Positions 19,048 to 29,513 of a stretch of 64,000 bases of DNA are shown piece by piece; position 1 is the stretch's first letter, and each line of letters starts with the position of its first letter. The position numbers and the translations under genes were made by a program. Under the pieces are notes generated by a model. The model was not told where the DNA came from. It saw only the letters and a program-made list of their open reading frames with translations, and did no database searches. Source of the DNA: Vibrio sp. 16 (lineage in GTDB: Bacteria > Pseudomonadota > Gammaproteobacteria > Enterobacterales > Vibrionaceae). The stretch is taken from assembly GCF_963681195.1 (NCBI RefSeq), contig NZ_OY808997.1, positions 2,418,001-2,482,000 of the forward strand, read 5' to 3'.

Positions 19048-19083
19048 TCGATCGATCATCTAGAGATCGATCGAGTTACGATC
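19048..19083. other. GATC-rich palindrome (Dam/SeqA-type cluster)
   Basis: A perfect inverted repeat TCGATCGATC-N7-GATCGATCGA (19048-19074) contains four GATC sites, with a fifth at 19080: five Dam sites in 34 bp. It lies about 70 bp from the DnaA-box pair. There is no T run, so it does not look like a terminator. The rest of 18817-19138 shows no gene. Confidence 0.6.
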
Positions 19084-19137
19084 CTTGACTGTGGAAAAGG
19101 CTGCTGGTGTCCTTTTGTTCATTCTGAATGACAGGCA

Positions 19138-19361
19138 TAAAAAAAGCGACATCGTATGATGTCGCCTAGCAAAAAGGGGTCAAAGCGAAATTAGGTGAAT
19201 AAAGTGCTTTGCCATAAAGCTATAAATTACACTGGAAGCAATGTGAGCAATGTCGTGTCAAAAAGAACTCGTGCAAGTTCGATTAAGTTCAGTGTCATCA
19301 CCGTCTCCAATTTGAATCTGGTAACTCAACGTCCTTGTGAACTTCTCTCATTCCCTAAGAC
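19138..19361 (-). ncRNA. ryhB: RyhB iron-stress sRNA (long Vibrio form)
   Basis: The minus strand carries the conserved RyhB core GACACGACATTGCTCACATT followed by GCTTCCAGT (about 19225-19259), nearly identical to E. coli RyhB. The RNA ends at an intrinsic terminator GCGACATC-GTAT-GATGTCGC plus seven T (19139-19165). A promoter with TTGACG and TATTAT at 17-bp spacing predicts a 5' end near 19361, hence about 223 nt. This is far longer than the 90 nt of E. coli and agrees with the roughly 225 nt known in V. cholerae. RyhB with Hfq represses iron-using proteins under iron limitation. Two Fur-like boxes overlap or precede the promoter. Confidence 0.95.
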
Positions 19362-19368
19362 GAGATAA

Positions 19369-19397
19369 ATAATAACCATTCTCATTTAAGTCGTCAA
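19369..19397 (-). promoter_or_regulatory. ryhB sigma70 promoter with overlapping Fur box
   Basis: The -35 element TTGACG (19392-19397), 17-bp spacer and -10 element TATTAT (19369-19374) read on the minus strand. A Fur-type site AATGAGAATGGTTATTATT covers the spacer and -10 element (about 19370-19388), so iron-loaded Fur would block RNA polymerase. Confidence 0.85.
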
Positions 19398-19403
19398 CAC
19401 CTA

Positions 19404-19422
19404 AATGAGAAAAAATCTCATT
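19404..19422. promoter_or_regulatory. Second Fur-like box upstream of ryhB
   Basis: Perfect 7-bp inverted repeat AATGAGA-N5-TCTCATT, 19 bp in all, the layout of the Vibrio Fur consensus (AATGAGAATNATTCTCATT). It sits directly upstream of the ryhB -35 element and touches the GNAT stop codon. It could alternatively act as a hairpin at the GNAT mRNA end. Confidence 0.6.
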
Positions 19423-19877
19423 TAATTTTTATGACTGGTTCTGAGTACTTTTACAAAGTGAATGCGACTCTCTAGCAGTGGCTCTCTTGCTTCATAGTTC
19501 TCTATCAGGTAACCATTTTTGATCAACAGTCTCAGCATTGAAGGAAACTGATTACGAGACTTTACCTTAAGGTATTGATAGCCCTGCTCTGCCACCCAGT
19601 CTTCCTGTATTTCAAGTAGCCGCTGTGCGACTCCCTTATTTCGAGCAAGTGATGAGACGCCACCAAACCAACTGTAGAATGTTTGGCTGTCCAATTGATA
19701 GCCAATCTTAAATCCGAGTAACTGCTCACCCTCTTCGGCCACTTGGACTAAAAACCGCGGCTTATCACGAAGTCGCGCAGATAAACTTTCAACGGTTTCT
19801 TTGTGTACAAACTCGGTGATCTGTTCCACCACTTGTACGCACTCTTCCAACGTGCCCTCACGATATATAATGGTCAC
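19422..19877 (-). CDS. GNAT family N-acetyltransferase
   Basis: 151 residues with the Acetyltransf_1 fold. The acetyl-CoA binding segment is visible as GGVSSLARNKGVAQRLLEIQ (about residues 71-90, an RNKGVA loop in place of the classic R/QxxGxG/A). A YLKVKSRNQFPSMLRLLIKN segment follows, as in C-terminal GNAT strands. The substrate is unknown. The gene lies between hemB and ryhB, 62 bp downstream of the hemB stop and beyond a hemB terminator, so it probably has its own promoter. Its 3' end abuts the Fur-box region of ryhB. Confidence 0.8.
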   Translation of the reverse strand: MTIIYREGTLEECVQVVEQITEFVHKETVESLSARLRDKPRFLVQVAEEGEQLLGFKIGYQLDSQTFYSWFGGVSSLARNKGVAQRLLEIQEDWVAEQGYQYLKVKSRNQFPSMLRLLIKNGYLIENYEAREPLLESRIHFVKVLRTSHKN

Positions 19878-19895
19878 GATGCCCCTCCAAAACTA

Positions 19896-19923
19896 AAAAA
19901 GGCTGACAATTGCCAGCCTTTGA
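19896..19923 (-). terminator. Terminator of hemB
   Basis: AAAGGCTG / CAGCCTTT stem (19898-19921) with a short CAAT-type loop and T run on the minus strand, 17 bp after the hemB stop. Confidence 0.85.
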
Positions 19924-19939
19924 AATCAATGATCGGTGT

Positions 19940-21031
<1,092 letters not shown>

Positions 21032-21136
21032 TCACTCCAAACTTGAGACGCCAGAGCGAGTCGAGAAAAATGCAGAAAATGACCAAAAGCTCACACTGCC
21101 GTATACTGACCTCTCGAAATAGCAAAGAGAATCACC

Positions 21137-21898
21137 ATGATCGATACCCATGCCCATATCTACGCCAGTGAATTTGACCACGATCGCGATGACGTTGTAC
21201 GCCGCGCACTTGAGCAAGGGGTTGAGAAAATTCTACTGCCCAACATCGACTTAGAGTCCATCGAACCGATGCTGAAAACCGAAGCCGCTTACCCAAAGGT
21301 GTGTCGCTCAATGATGGGGCTTCACCCTTGCTATGTTGATGGCAACGTTAAGCAAACCTTGGACGTCATTCACTCGTGGTTTGATAAACACAATTTTATT
21401 GCTGTGGGTGAGATCGGTATCGATTTGTATTGGGACAAAACCTATAAAGCTGAGCAAGAGATGGCATTTATTACTCAGCTAAACTGGGCAAAAGAGAAGA
21501 AGCTCCCAGTCGTCATCCACACTCGCGATTCGATTGAGGAAACACTTACCTTGCTGCGTAAAGAGCAAGACGGCTCACTTTCCGGCGTCTTTCACTGCTT
21601 TGGTGGGAGCGTTGAGGAGGCGAAAGCGATCAATGATCTCGGGTTTCACTTAGGGCTTGGTGGCGTATCCACATTTAAAAATGGTGGAATGGACAAGGTA
21701 ATTCCACATCTAGACATGAACTACGTGATTTTAGAAACAGATTGTCCTTACTTGGCCCCAGTTCCACATCGTGGCAAACGAAATGAGCCCGCTTATGTTT
21801 CATTGGTTGCACAAAGAATCGCCGATCTACGTAGTTGCTCTATCAATGAAGTTACAACAGTTACCAGCAAAAATGTTAAGAAACTGTTTTTATTGTGA
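21137..21898 (+). CDS. tatD: TatD family metal-dependent DNase
   Basis: 253-residue amidohydrolase-fold hydrolase. Metal ligands are seen in DTHAHIYASEFD (HxH at residues 4-6), GEIGIDLYWD, VIHTRDS, HCFGG and ETDCPYLAP. TatD proteins are 3'-5' DNases with proposed roles in DNA repair and protein quality control; they are not needed for Tat export despite the name. It is divergent from hemB with a 147-bp gap. Within the TatD/YcfH/YjjV group I favour TatD by context with the tat genes, although here it is convergent with tatABC rather than in their operon. Confidence 0.9.
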   Translation: MIDTHAHIYASEFDHDRDDVVRRALEQGVEKILLPNIDLESIEPMLKTEAAYPKVCRSMMGLHPCYVDGNVKQTLDVIHSWFDKHNFIAVGEIGIDLYWDKTYKAEQEMAFITQLNWAKEKKLPVVIHTRDSIEETLTLLRKEQDGSLSGVFHCFGGSVEEAKAINDLGFHLGLGGVSTFKNGGMDKVIPHLDMNYVILETDCPYLAPVPHRGKRNEPAYVSLVAQRIADLRSCSINEVTTVTSKNVKKLFLL

Positions 21899-22018
21899 AA
21901 ATCAACAATTAGAATCCGTTAAATTTCTCATAATAGTGAGATGTAAGTCACACTTTAACCTTTAAAAGTAAATGCGACTGGTTTAGTATTGCGTCTCAAA
22001 TATTAGAAGGCGTCTTGT

Positions 22019-22135
22019 ATGTGCAACCACAGTAGTTACTTACAAAGACAGCACCGTACATTTTGGCAAAAGTTGCTAGGCATTAAAGAAATCTACCTAT
22101 GCTCCCAATGTGGGCATATCATCAAGGTTAAGTAG
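22019..22135 (+). CDS. Small 38-residue cysteine-rich protein (candidate)
   Basis: ATG at 22019 is preceded by AGAAGG at 8-bp spacing. The peptide begins MCNHSSYLQRQHRTFWQKLL and ends with a zinc-knuckle-like CSQCGHIIKVK. It contains three cysteines, three histidines and a basic amphipathic middle. It is followed by a strong terminator 43 bp downstream, so the transcription unit is well formed. I do not recognise a characterised homologue. A CxxCxH end suggests metal binding; function is unknown. It is the only gene I can support in the 21899-22229 gap. Confidence 0.6.
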   Translation: MCNHSSYLQRQHRTFWQKLLGIKEIYLCSQCGHIIKVK

Positions 22136-22177
22136 TTCCTTGCGATAGTATGAGATGTATCGTTACTGTCAGAAAAC

Positions 22178-22211
22178 AAAAAAAGCTTGCCACTCGGCAA
22201 GCTTTTTTTGT
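22178..22211. terminator. Bidirectional terminator between the small ORF and tatC
   Basis: Stem AAAAAAGCTTGCC / GGCAAGCTTTTTT with an ACTC loop; strong U tracts on either strand. It serves the convergent small ORF (plus) and tatC (minus). Confidence 0.9.
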
Positions 22212-22229
22212 TTCAGATGACAGCTAGTT

Positions 22230-22982
22230 TTATACGTCCTGCTGCTCTTCTTCCGTTTCATCTTTACGTACATAAAAACGGGCGAAAAACAGTCCGACCT
22301 CAAACAACAAGCACATAGGTATTGCTAGCAGTGTCTGGGAGATCATATCCGGTGGTGTCAGCATCATACCGACAATAAACGCCCCGACGATTATGTACGG
22401 ACGTTTCTCACTCAAACTTTTCGGGTTTGTCGCCCCTGTCCAACAAAGCAGGATAATAGCAACCGGCACTTCAAAAGCGATACCAAAAGCCAAAAACAGC
22501 GCCAATACAAAGTCGAGATAACTCGAAATATCAGTCGCAAATTCCACGCCACCGAGAGAAATCGCAGTAAAGAAGCCAAATACCAGCGGGAATACCACAA
22601 AGTAGGCAAAGGCAACCCCACAATAAAACAGCAACGAGCTTGAGAACATCAATGGCATGATCAATCGGCGCTCATGCTTATATAAACCTGGAGCGACAAA
22701 CGCCCAGACTTGATACAAGATAAAAGGCACAGCGACAAAAATTGACGCGATTAAGGTCAGCTTTAGGGGTGTAAAGAAGGGAGATGCGACATCCGTGGCA
22801 ATCATCGTTGCCCCTTCAGGTAGACGCTCTACCAAAGGTGCGGAGATAAATTCATAGATATCATTTGCGAAATAAACCAGTCCAATGAACACCACCAGCA
22901 CCGCTAATATCGCACGGAGCAGACGATTACGGAGTTCCAACAAATGGCTGATCAAAGGCTGTGTCTGCTCTACAGAAGACAT
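22230..22982 (-). CDS. tatC: Sec-independent translocase subunit TatC
   Basis: 250-residue polytopic inner-membrane protein, core receptor for twin-arginine signal peptides. The N-terminal [18 protein letters not shown] motif and six hydrophobic helices match the family (E. coli 258). The conserved periplasmic/cytoplasmic segments FAPLV-type (here [13 protein letters not shown]) and the [14 protein letters not shown] motif are present. A charged C-terminal tail ends with EEEQQDV. It is the last gene of the tatABC cluster, 64 bp after tatB, and ends at a strong bidirectional terminator. Confidence 0.97.
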   Translation of the reverse strand: MSSVEQTQPLISHLLELRNRLLRAILAVLVVFIGLVYFANDIYEFISAPLVERLPEGATMIATDVASPFFTPLKLTLIASIFVAVPFILYQVWAFVAPGLYKHERRLIMPLMFSSSLLFYCGVAFAYFVVFPLVFGFFTAISLGGVEFATDISSYLDFVLALFLAFGIAFEVPVAIILLCWTGATNPKSLSEKRPYIIVGAFIVGMMLTPPDMISQTLLAIPMCLLFEVGLFFARFYVRKDETEEEQQDV

Positions 22983-23046
22983 GGAGACCTCATACTATAA
23001 ACGATCGAAAAGGAGCTACTGGTTAGTAGCTCCTCCTAATGCGAGA

Positions 23047-23478
23047 CTATTCGGCTTTCTTATCTGCCTGTGGTGAGTCTGGAGTGGTTAAGCTCTCGAC
23101 TGCACCTGCTGAGTCATTGGCACTTTGAACAGAGTCTTGTTTCTCGTTCAAAGTCTCAGCAGCTTGCTCTGCTGAGTCGCTTTTGCTCGCATATGGGCGT
23201 TGCACATCTTGAGCAGCTTGCTTCAACTCTTCAACTGAAGATTTGAGCTCTGGAGAGAGATCTTCCATCCCCATTTGCTCAGCTTTGCGCAGATTTTCTT
23301 GCAGCTCTTGAACTTTCAATTCATGAGAAAGTTCATCCTTCACGCTGTTTGCCATGTTTTTCGCTGCGCCAATAAATTTGGACACGCTGCGGATCGCATG
23401 AGGCAAACGCTCAGGCCCTAGAACCACAAGCCCGACGACAGATATTAATACCAGTTCCCAAAAACCGATATCAAACAC
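23047..23478 (-). CDS. tatB: Sec-independent translocase subunit TatB
   Basis: 143 residues. One N-terminal membrane helix ([20 protein letters not shown]) with the conserved glutamate of TatB is followed by the hinge GPERLP, an amphipathic helix ([20 protein letters not shown]) and a long, acidic, low-complexity tail. TatB and TatC form the receptor for folded Tat substrates. The 3-bp gap to tatA indicates cotranscription and coupling. Confidence 0.95.
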   Translation of the reverse strand: MFDIGFWELVLISVVGLVVLGPERLPHAIRSVSKFIGAAKNMANSVKDELSHELKVQELQENLRKAEQMGMEDLSPELKSSVEELKQAAQDVQRPYASKSDSAEQAAETLNEKQDSVQSANDSAGAVESLTTPDSPQADKKAE

Positions 23479-23481
23479 GTG

Positions 23482-23736
23482 CTACGCCTGCTCTTTGTCT
23501 TTCTTAGTTTCAGCAGTCGCTTCTGTTTTCTGCTGTTCTACGCTCTTTTGCTGATCGACAGCTTTTGGCTCAAAGTCAGCGTCTTTCTTTGCTGTCTCAT
23601 CTTCGCTCATTGCTTTCTTGAAGCCTTTCACTGCACTACCTAGATCGCCACCAATACCACGTAGCTTCTTAGTACCGAATAGTAGAACGACGATGACAGC
23701 AATAATCAGAAGTTGCCAAATACTAATACCACCCAT
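23482..23736 (-). CDS. tatA: Sec-independent translocase subunit TatA
   Basis: 84 residues. A short membrane helix ([18 protein letters not shown]) runs into the [14 protein letters not shown] hinge and amphipathic helix typical of TatA. A lysine/glutamate/glutamine-rich tail follows. TatA multimers form the transport pore. It is first of tatABC and lies 48 bp downstream of ubiB. Confidence 0.95.
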   Translation of the reverse strand: MGGISIWQLLIIAVIVVLLFGTKKLRGIGGDLGSAVKGFKKAMSEDETAKKDADFEPKAVDQQKSVEQQKTEATAETKKDKEQA

Positions 23737-23784
23737 TCTTTTTACCTCGGGTCTATAAACAAATTTATTTCAAGAGTTTAACGT

Positions 23785-25419
23785 CTATTGACGGTAAGCT
23801 CGCCAACTAAGCAACCAAAATGTGACACCACCTAGGGCGCTGAACATAGAAAGTTGCTCATAGGTGCTGTTGACCAATATTGCCGAGCATACGACTAATG
23901 TGGCACCAACACCAAATAAAAATTTACCTGTTGCCTGCTGACGTTTGCTTGAACGGTAGCCTTGATAAAGCTGATCCATTCGCTGGTTCATCATTTTACC
24001 TTGGCGCAAACTGTCGTACAGCAACTCAGGTAGCTCCGGAAGTTTTTCCGCCCAGAACGGAGCGCGATCTTTCACCGCGTTGATCACCGCTTGCGGGCCG
24101 ACTTGATTCATCATCCACTCTTCAAGAAATGGCTTAGCGGTTTCCCATAAATCAAGCTGTGGGTATAGCTGACGCCCTAACCCTTCAACATAGAGTAAGG
24201 TTTTTTGCAGCAGAACCAACTGCGGCTGAACTTCCATATTGAAGCGACGCGCCGTATTAAATAGGTTCAACAGCACGTGACCAAACGAAATTTCACAGAG
24301 CGGCTTGGCAAAGATCGGTTCACAAACGATTCGAATCGCGAACTCAAACTCATCGACATTGGTTTCACGTGGAACCCATCCGGACTCAACGTGCAACTCG
24401 GCCACACGGCGGTAATCACGGTTAAAGAACGCCAAGAAGTTTTCTGCTAGGTAGCGCTTATCTTCACTGTTCAATGTCCCAACGATGCCGCAATCTAAGC
24501 CAATCCAACGCGGGTTTTCAGGATGCTGCGGTTCAACAAAGACATTACCTGGGTGCATGTCAGCGTGAAAGAAGCTATCGCGAAAGACTTGAGTAAAGAA
24601 AACACTCACGCCACGCTCAGCCAACAATTTCATATTGGTGCCGTTTGCGTGTAAACCTTCTATGTCCGAAACCTGAATGCCGTATATTCGCTCAGAAACC
24701 ATGACAGTTTTATTACTGAAGTCGGTAAAAACTTCTGGAACATACAGTTCTTCACTGCCAGCAAAATTTCGGCGCAGCTGAATCGCATTAGCCGCCTCAC
24801 GACGTAAATCCAATTCATCAAGCAGAGTCTTTTCGTACTCGCGCACCACTTCGACAGGTTTTAAACGACGTGCTTCAGGAAGCGCCTTGGCGACTATACG
24901 CGCCATGCGGTACATCAGTTTTAGATCTGCATCAATGACTGGGCGAATATCGGGCCGGATGACTTTTAATACCACTTCTTGGTTAGTCGATTTGAGCTTC
25001 GCAGTGTGCACTTGAGCGATCGACGCTGAGGCAAGCGGCTCGATATCAAAATCATCAAACCAAGTCTCAAGTGGACCACCGAGTGCGAGCTCAATCTGCT
25101 CTTTCGCCAATTGGCCATCAAACGGAGACACCTGGTCTTGGAGCAACGCGAGCGGGTCGGCAATATGAGGAGGAAAGAGATCGCGACGCGTCGACATCAT
25201 CTGGCCAAACTTGATCCATACCGGACCAAGCTCTTGCAAAGCTAAACGCAGGCGCTCGCCAAGGTCTTTTTCTGGATGCTGATTCTTAATCCAGAACAGA
25301 CTTTTACGTGCCAGCAGTGGAGCCTTCATTAATTGATGGTCTGGCAAGAGTTCGTCCAAACCATACTCTAGTTGAACCTTGATAATTCGGTATAAGCGCT
25401 TTAACTCTGCTGGGGTCAT
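23785..25419 (-). CDS. ubiB: Ubiquinone biosynthesis regulatory kinase-like protein UbiB
   Basis: 544 residues of the ABC1/ADCK (UbiB) atypical kinase-like family, required for ubiquinone synthesis. The invariant KxGQ motif appears as [20 protein letters not shown] near residue 70. ATPase landmarks include the ASIAQVH nucleotide loop and [11 protein letters not shown]. Two membrane helices close the C-terminus ([29 protein letters not shown]). The start ATG overlaps the ubiJ stop by 4 bp (ATGA), a coupling signature. Confidence 0.97.
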   Translation of the reverse strand: MTPAELKRLYRIIKVQLEYGLDELLPDHQLMKAPLLARKSLFWIKNQHPEKDLGERLRLALQELGPVWIKFGQMMSTRRDLFPPHIADPLALLQDQVSPFDGQLAKEQIELALGGPLETWFDDFDIEPLASASIAQVHTAKLKSTNQEVVLKVIRPDIRPVIDADLKLMYRMARIVAKALPEARRLKPVEVVREYEKTLLDELDLRREAANAIQLRRNFAGSEELYVPEVFTDFSNKTVMVSERIYGIQVSDIEGLHANGTNMKLLAERGVSVFFTQVFRDSFFHADMHPGNVFVEPQHPENPRWIGLDCGIVGTLNSEDKRYLAENFLAFFNRDYRRVAELHVESGWVPRETNVDEFEFAIRIVCEPIFAKPLCEISFGHVLLNLFNTARRFNMEVQPQLVLLQKTLLYVEGLGRQLYPQLDLWETAKPFLEEWMMNQVGPQAVINAVKDRAPFWAEKLPELPELLYDSLRQGKMMNQRMDQLYQGYRSSKRQQATGKFLFGVGATLVVCSAILVNSTYEQLSMFSALGGVTFWLLSWRAYRQ

Positions 25420-26021
25420 GCGCGCTCCAACAGCTGATTCAAACGAGCTTCAACTTTTGCCGCTTGGCTTTTCACGTCATCCACTTGATCGCAAAAGTGG
25501 GCAACTTCCAAAGGCGCGGGCGCGATACGCCACTCTTCGGTAAGAACCTGCCCCAAATGACGCTGATGTTTAGCGGCTTGGCTCGTCACGATCTGACCAA
25601 AACCACTGACACCTTTTACCAAGGTATGTGCTACGACATCGCCCGTTACTCGTGACAGCCACTCTTCGATGTCTGGCTTGCAATCTGTCATCAATTGAGC
25701 AAATTTTTGCGCCAGTTGGATGTCACCTTCCAGTACTAACTTGTCTTGCTTGATGAGCTTGGTGATGTTGGATTGATCACGCAGTTCAGGAAGCACCGCT
25801 AGGTTTAAGGAAAGGTAGCAGTCAGGCCCACCTTCATAGTTGGCCAAGACATCGATTTGCTGACTAAAAACAAAGGTCAATGTCTTGTTGATTTCTTTGA
25901 GATGAACTTGAATCACTTGACCTTTAAGGCGGCCAAGACGACGACCCAGCTCTGGGTCATCGTTAATGAGAGTATTCAGTGAAGTTTCTATCACTGCCGT
26001 AATGAGAGGTTCAAATGGCAT
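25416..26021 (-). CDS. ubiJ: Ubiquinone biosynthesis accessory factor UbiJ
   Basis: 201 residues with an SCP2-like lipid-binding domain (about residues 15-115; [37 protein letters not shown]). UbiJ delivers lipid intermediates in the Ubi metabolon together with UbiK. The C-terminal helix ([20 protein letters not shown]) is a coiled coil likely to contact UbiK. It lies between ubiE (11-bp gap) and ubiB (4-bp overlap), the conserved ubiE-ubiJ-ubiB order. Confidence 0.93.
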   Translation of the reverse strand: MPFEPLITAVIETSLNTLINDDPELGRRLGRLKGQVIQVHLKEINKTLTFVFSQQIDVLANYEGGPDCYLSLNLAVLPELRDQSNITKLIKQDKLVLEGDIQLAQKFAQLMTDCKPDIEEWLSRVTGDVVAHTLVKGVSGFGQIVTSQAAKHQRHLGQVLTEEWRIAPAPLEVAHFCDQVDDVKSQAAKVEARLNQLLERA

Positions 26022-26032
26022 AGTGCGTGACC

Positions 26033-26815
26033 TTAGAACTTGTAGCCGCGATGAAGCGCAACGATACCACCCGTCAAGTTGTAGTAGCTGGTGTTATCGA
26101 AACCAGCGTCATTCATCATGCCTTTAAGCGTTTCTTGATCTGGGTGCATACGGATCGACTCAGCAAGGTAACGGTAACTTTCTGAATCATTGGCCACCAA
26201 CTCACCCATTTTAGGTAGCAAGTGGAATGAGTACGCATCGTAGACTTTTGATAGCGGCTCTAAGACGGGTTTAGAAAACTCAAGCACTAATAGACGACCA
26301 CCAGGCTTAAGAACGCGATACATCGAACGAAGCGCTTTGTCTTTGTCGGTTACGTTACGTAAACAAAAGCTAATAGTGATCGCATCAAAATAGTCATCTG
26401 GGAACGGCAGCTCTTCCGCATTCGCTTGTACGTAGTGCACGTTACCAACAACACCAATGTCGCGCAGTTTATCGCGGCCAACATTGAGCATAGAGTTGTT
26501 GATATCCGCCAAAATAACATGGCCTTTTTCACCGACAATACGTGAAAACTTAGCCGTCAAATCACCGGTACCGCCACCAAGGTCAAGGACGCGGTGGCCT
26601 GGTCGCACACCACTACAATCGATGGTAAAGCGCTTCCAAAGACGATGAATACCACCCGACATCAAATCATTCATGATGTCGTATTTAGCTGCAACAGAGT
26701 GAAAAACTTCTGCTACTTTTTCAACTTTTTGTTCTTTTGCCACGGTGGTGAAACCAAAGTGGGTAGTTTCACTCGATTCTAACGCTGGGTTTGATTGCAC
26801 GCTTGTATCCGTCAT
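26033..26815 (-). CDS. ubiE: Ubiquinone/menaquinone C-methyltransferase UbiE
   Basis: 260-residue class I methyltransferase (E. coli 251) that methylates demethylmenaquinol and the ubiquinone precursor. The SAM motif [17 protein letters not shown] lies near residues 75-90, and the UbiE signatures [18 protein letters not shown] and [20 protein letters not shown] are present. The N-terminus carries a short variable leader ([14 protein letters not shown]). It is cotranscribed with ubiJ, ubiB and tatABC; rmuC lies 57 bp upstream in the same direction. Confidence 0.97.
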   Translation of the reverse strand: MTDTSVQSNPALESSETTHFGFTTVAKEQKVEKVAEVFHSVAAKYDIMNDLMSGGIHRLWKRFTIDCSGVRPGHRVLDLGGGTGDLTAKFSRIVGEKGHVILADINNSMLNVGRDKLRDIGVVGNVHYVQANAEELPFPDDYFDAITISFCLRNVTDKDKALRSMYRVLKPGGRLLVLEFSKPVLEPLSKVYDAYSFHLLPKMGELVANDSESYRYLAESIRMHPDQETLKGMMNDAGFDNTSYYNLTGGIVALHRGYKF

Positions 26816-26872
26816 GATGATTCCTCTTCGAGCAATGCTGATTATTAATTACGACCTGAGCACTGCGGGCGA

Positions 26873-28423
26873 TTAGTTTACTTTATCCTCATCCGGATGT
26901 CTTTGTACGATAGAATCATTTTCATTCAATGCACGATTTTCTGTGAGCCCTTCATATTGAGCCATTTGAGTGAGCGCGCTAGAGATCGGTTTTTTGACCT
27001 CCACCCCTAACTGTTTGAAGCTCTCCGCTTGGCGAATGACGTTTCCGCGCCCGGTAGCCAATTTGTTCATCGCACCTTGGTAGTTCTGGTTGGCTCGATC
27101 AAGCGCGCCGCCCAAGCTCTCCATATCGTCAACAAACAATCGCAGTTTGTCGTACAGCTTGCTGGCACGCTCAGCAATCACTTGCGCGTTTTGATTTTGT
27201 CGCTCATTGCGCCACAAGTTATCAATGGTTCGAAGCGCCACCAGCAAAGTGGTCGGGCTGACCAAAATAATGTTGTGCTCCATTGCCTCTTTAACCAAGC
27301 TTGGGTCTGCTTGAATGGCGATCTGAAAAGCGGGCTCGACAGGGATAAACATCAGCACGTAGTCGAGACTCTGAATGCCTTTCAACTGGTGATAATCCTT
27401 GTTCGATAACCCCTTGATATGCGCTCTCAATGCAAGTAAGTGGTCACTTAGGGCTTTCTCTCGCTGAGCATCGGTTTCTGCATTAAAGTAACGCTCGTAA
27501 GCCACGAGCGCCATTTTTGAGTCAACAACCACCTGCTTATCTTGTGGTAAGTGAACAATCACATCCGGCTGATAACGTTTACCCGCTTCATTTTGCAAGC
27601 TAACCTGAGTTTGATATTCATGCCCTTCTCGCAAGCCTGATTCGGCAAGCACCCGCGCCAACACGACCTCTCCCCAGTTGCCTTGCTGTTTGTTGTCCCC
27701 TTTCAGAGCCTGAGTGAGATTCACAGCCTCTCGGGTCATTTGTTCGTTCAAACGTTGCAGGTTTTTCAGCTCATGAACCAGGGTATGACGCTCTTTGGCT
27801 TCGACCGTAAAGCTGTCGTTGACTTGGCGTTTAAAGCCTTCCAACTGCTCTTTCAATGGTGAGAGCAAGCCTTCTAAACTTTGGCGGTTTTGTTGGTCGA
27901 CTTTGGCGGTTTTTTCTTCAAACAGTTGGTTGGCAAGGTGTTCAAACTGTTGCTTCAGGCGTACTTCGGCTTGCTCGAGTAATTGCAGTTTCTCTTGATT
28001 GGCTTTGTTTTCTTGTTCATGGCGGGCTTGTTGTTCGCGAAGCTGAGCATCAAGTTGTGACTTCTGCTCTCTTGCGATGTTAAGGTCGTCAGCGTATTGC
28101 TGACGTTCTTGTTTCACAGCATCAAAGTAACGCAACTTTTCCATCACCGCCATCAACTTACCGTGTGCTTGTTTCAGCTCATAAGCGGCTTTGTCTCTTT
28201 CGCTGTCTAATTCGTCCAATTCTTGCTGGCATTGTTCGAGCTCTCGCTGCAACTGTTGGATCTGGCTGTTGGCAAGTTGTTGATTGGATTCTAGTTGCTG
28301 CTCAGTGAGTTGTTGCTGAAACTGCATTTTTTGTTTTACCCACCAACCGACAACAAAACCACCGACAACGGCACTGGTGATGGATGACATCAATAAAGTT
28401 TGATTCTCTAGAATCCATTGCAT
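26873..28423 (-). CDS. rmuC: DNA recombination protein RmuC
   Basis: 516 residues. An N-terminal membrane helix (LLMSSITSAVVGGFVVGWWV) is followed by a long glutamine-rich coiled coil (about residues 35-200). The RmuC nuclease-like domain comes next (KGDNKQQGNWGEVVLARVLA, YQPDVIVHLPQDKQVVVDSK, and DVSPTTLLVALRTIDNLW-like IILVSPTTLLVALRTIDNLW). RmuC limits DNA inversions at short inverted repeats. It precedes ubiE in the same orientation, a common vibrio and enterobacterial order. Confidence 0.94.
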   Translation of the reverse strand: MQWILENQTLLMSSITSAVVGGFVVGWWVKQKMQFQQQLTEQQLESNQQLANSQIQQLQRELEQCQQELDELDSERDKAAYELKQAHGKLMAVMEKLRYFDAVKQERQQYADDLNIAREQKSQLDAQLREQQARHEQENKANQEKLQLLEQAEVRLKQQFEHLANQLFEEKTAKVDQQNRQSLEGLLSPLKEQLEGFKRQVNDSFTVEAKERHTLVHELKNLQRLNEQMTREAVNLTQALKGDNKQQGNWGEVVLARVLAESGLREGHEYQTQVSLQNEAGKRYQPDVIVHLPQDKQVVVDSKMALVAYERYFNAETDAQREKALSDHLLALRAHIKGLSNKDYHQLKGIQSLDYVLMFIPVEPAFQIAIQADPSLVKEAMEHNIILVSPTTLLVALRTIDNLWRNERQNQNAQVIAERASKLYDKLRLFVDDMESLGGALDRANQNYQGAMNKLATGRGNVIRQAESFKQLGVEVKKPISSALTQMAQYEGLTENRALNENDSIVQRHPDEDKVN

Positions 28424-28589
28424 AGTAAAGGCTTAACTCGTGTTTATCGTCTTCACTCAATGGTATTTTAGCACTGGATAAATGTCCAGTTTGTCGGCCA
28501 GTTATCGAACAGCTAGACTAGGCGCTTCATACCCTCAGCCATACCAACAACCAGCGCAATATCACTGCTGGTTTGATGAAAGGAACATC

Positions 28590-29513
28590 ATGAACGAGCG
28601 CCGCGCTTTAGGATTAGGTTTATCTGCTGTACTACTCTGGTCAACAGTAGCGACTGCTTTTAAGCTCACGTTAGCCGAATTCACCCCGATTCAGATGTTA
28701 ACCGTGGCGAGTATTGTCTCGGCACTGGCGCTGATGATTATCTGCGCGGCCACCGGTAAGCTGAAGCAATTACCCCGCACGTTTCTATCTAATCCTTGGT
28801 ACTACCTGCTACTTGGTGTCATCAATCCGCTGGCTTACTACATCATATTGTTCAAAGCCTACGACCTTTTGCCTGCCTCACAAGCGCAAGCCATCAACTA
28901 CAGCTGGGCGATCACCTTAACCTTAATGGCAGCGGTTTTCTTAGGGCAAAAGATTCGCAAACAGGATTGGGTCGCTTGTACGTTCAGCTATCTGGGCGTG
29001 ATCGTTATCGCGACCAAAGGGGATGTGCTAGGTCTTAATTTTGACAGCCCATTAGGTGTTGGACTCGCGTTGCTATCTACGCTGCTTTGGGCTGGTTATT
29101 GGATCTTAAACGCGAAGAATAAAGCCGATCCGGTTGTTGGTGTGTTACTTGGCTTTTTGGTCGCCATTCCTTTTGCTATTGGCTTAACACTCTACGAAGG
29201 CGCAAGTTTTAGTCACATCACCAACAAAGGTTGGCTTGCGGTTACGTACGTCGGCTTGTTTGAAATGGGGGTGACGTTCGTCCTTTGGCTAAGTGCTCTA
29301 AAGGCCACGCAAAATACGGCGCGTATCAGTAACCTCATTTTCGCATCGCCCTTCATTTCGTTAATGCTGTTGGCTTCGATTATTGGTGAGGAAATCCACC
29401 CAGCAACGCTATTTGGACTGGTGCTGATTATCACAGGCTTGGTGATCCAGCAGATCAAAATCGGCAAAAAAGATCGCGTTCAAAACGACCACTCTAACGC
29501 ACACAATAGCTAG
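28590..29513 (+). CDS. EamA/DMT superfamily transporter
   Basis: 307 residues from ATG 28590 (MNERRALGLGLSAVLLWS), preceded by AAAGGAACATC as ribosome site. A longer frame starts at 28482, but its extra 36 residues are polar and unlike a transporter. Ten hydrophobic helices arranged as two EamA repeats are visible, the second beginning near PLGVGLALLSTLLWAGYWIL. The substrate is unknown; relatives export amino acids or metabolites. The leader 28470-28585 contains two small hairpins (ACTGGA/TCCAGT and ACCAGC/GCTGGT). The gene overlaps the convergent HDOD gene by 4 bp. Confidence 0.85.
   Translation: MNERRALGLGLSAVLLWSTVATAFKLTLAEFTPIQMLTVASIVSALALMIICAATGKLKQLPRTFLSNPWYYLLLGVINPLAYYIILFKAYDLLPASQAQAINYSWAITLTLMAAVFLGQKIRKQDWVACTFSYLGVIVIATKGDVLGLNFDSPLGVGLALLSTLLWAGYWILNAKNKADPVVGVLLGFLVAIPFAIGLTLYEGASFSHITNKGWLAVTYVGLFEMGVTFVLWLSALKATQNTARISNLIFASPFISLMLLASIIGEEIHPATLFGLVLIITGLVIQQIKIGKKDRVQNDHSNAHNS

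Noticed and set aside
24361..24376. parS-like GGTTTCACGTGGAACC within ubiB
   Set aside because: Matches the consensus at only 13 of 16 positions, fits the codons of UbiB and lies 16 kb from the cluster; probably not bound by ParB.
28470..28585. Two small hairpins in the leader of the EamA transporter gene
   Set aside because: Stems are six pairs each and match no riboswitch consensus I know; not enough to call a regulatory RNA.
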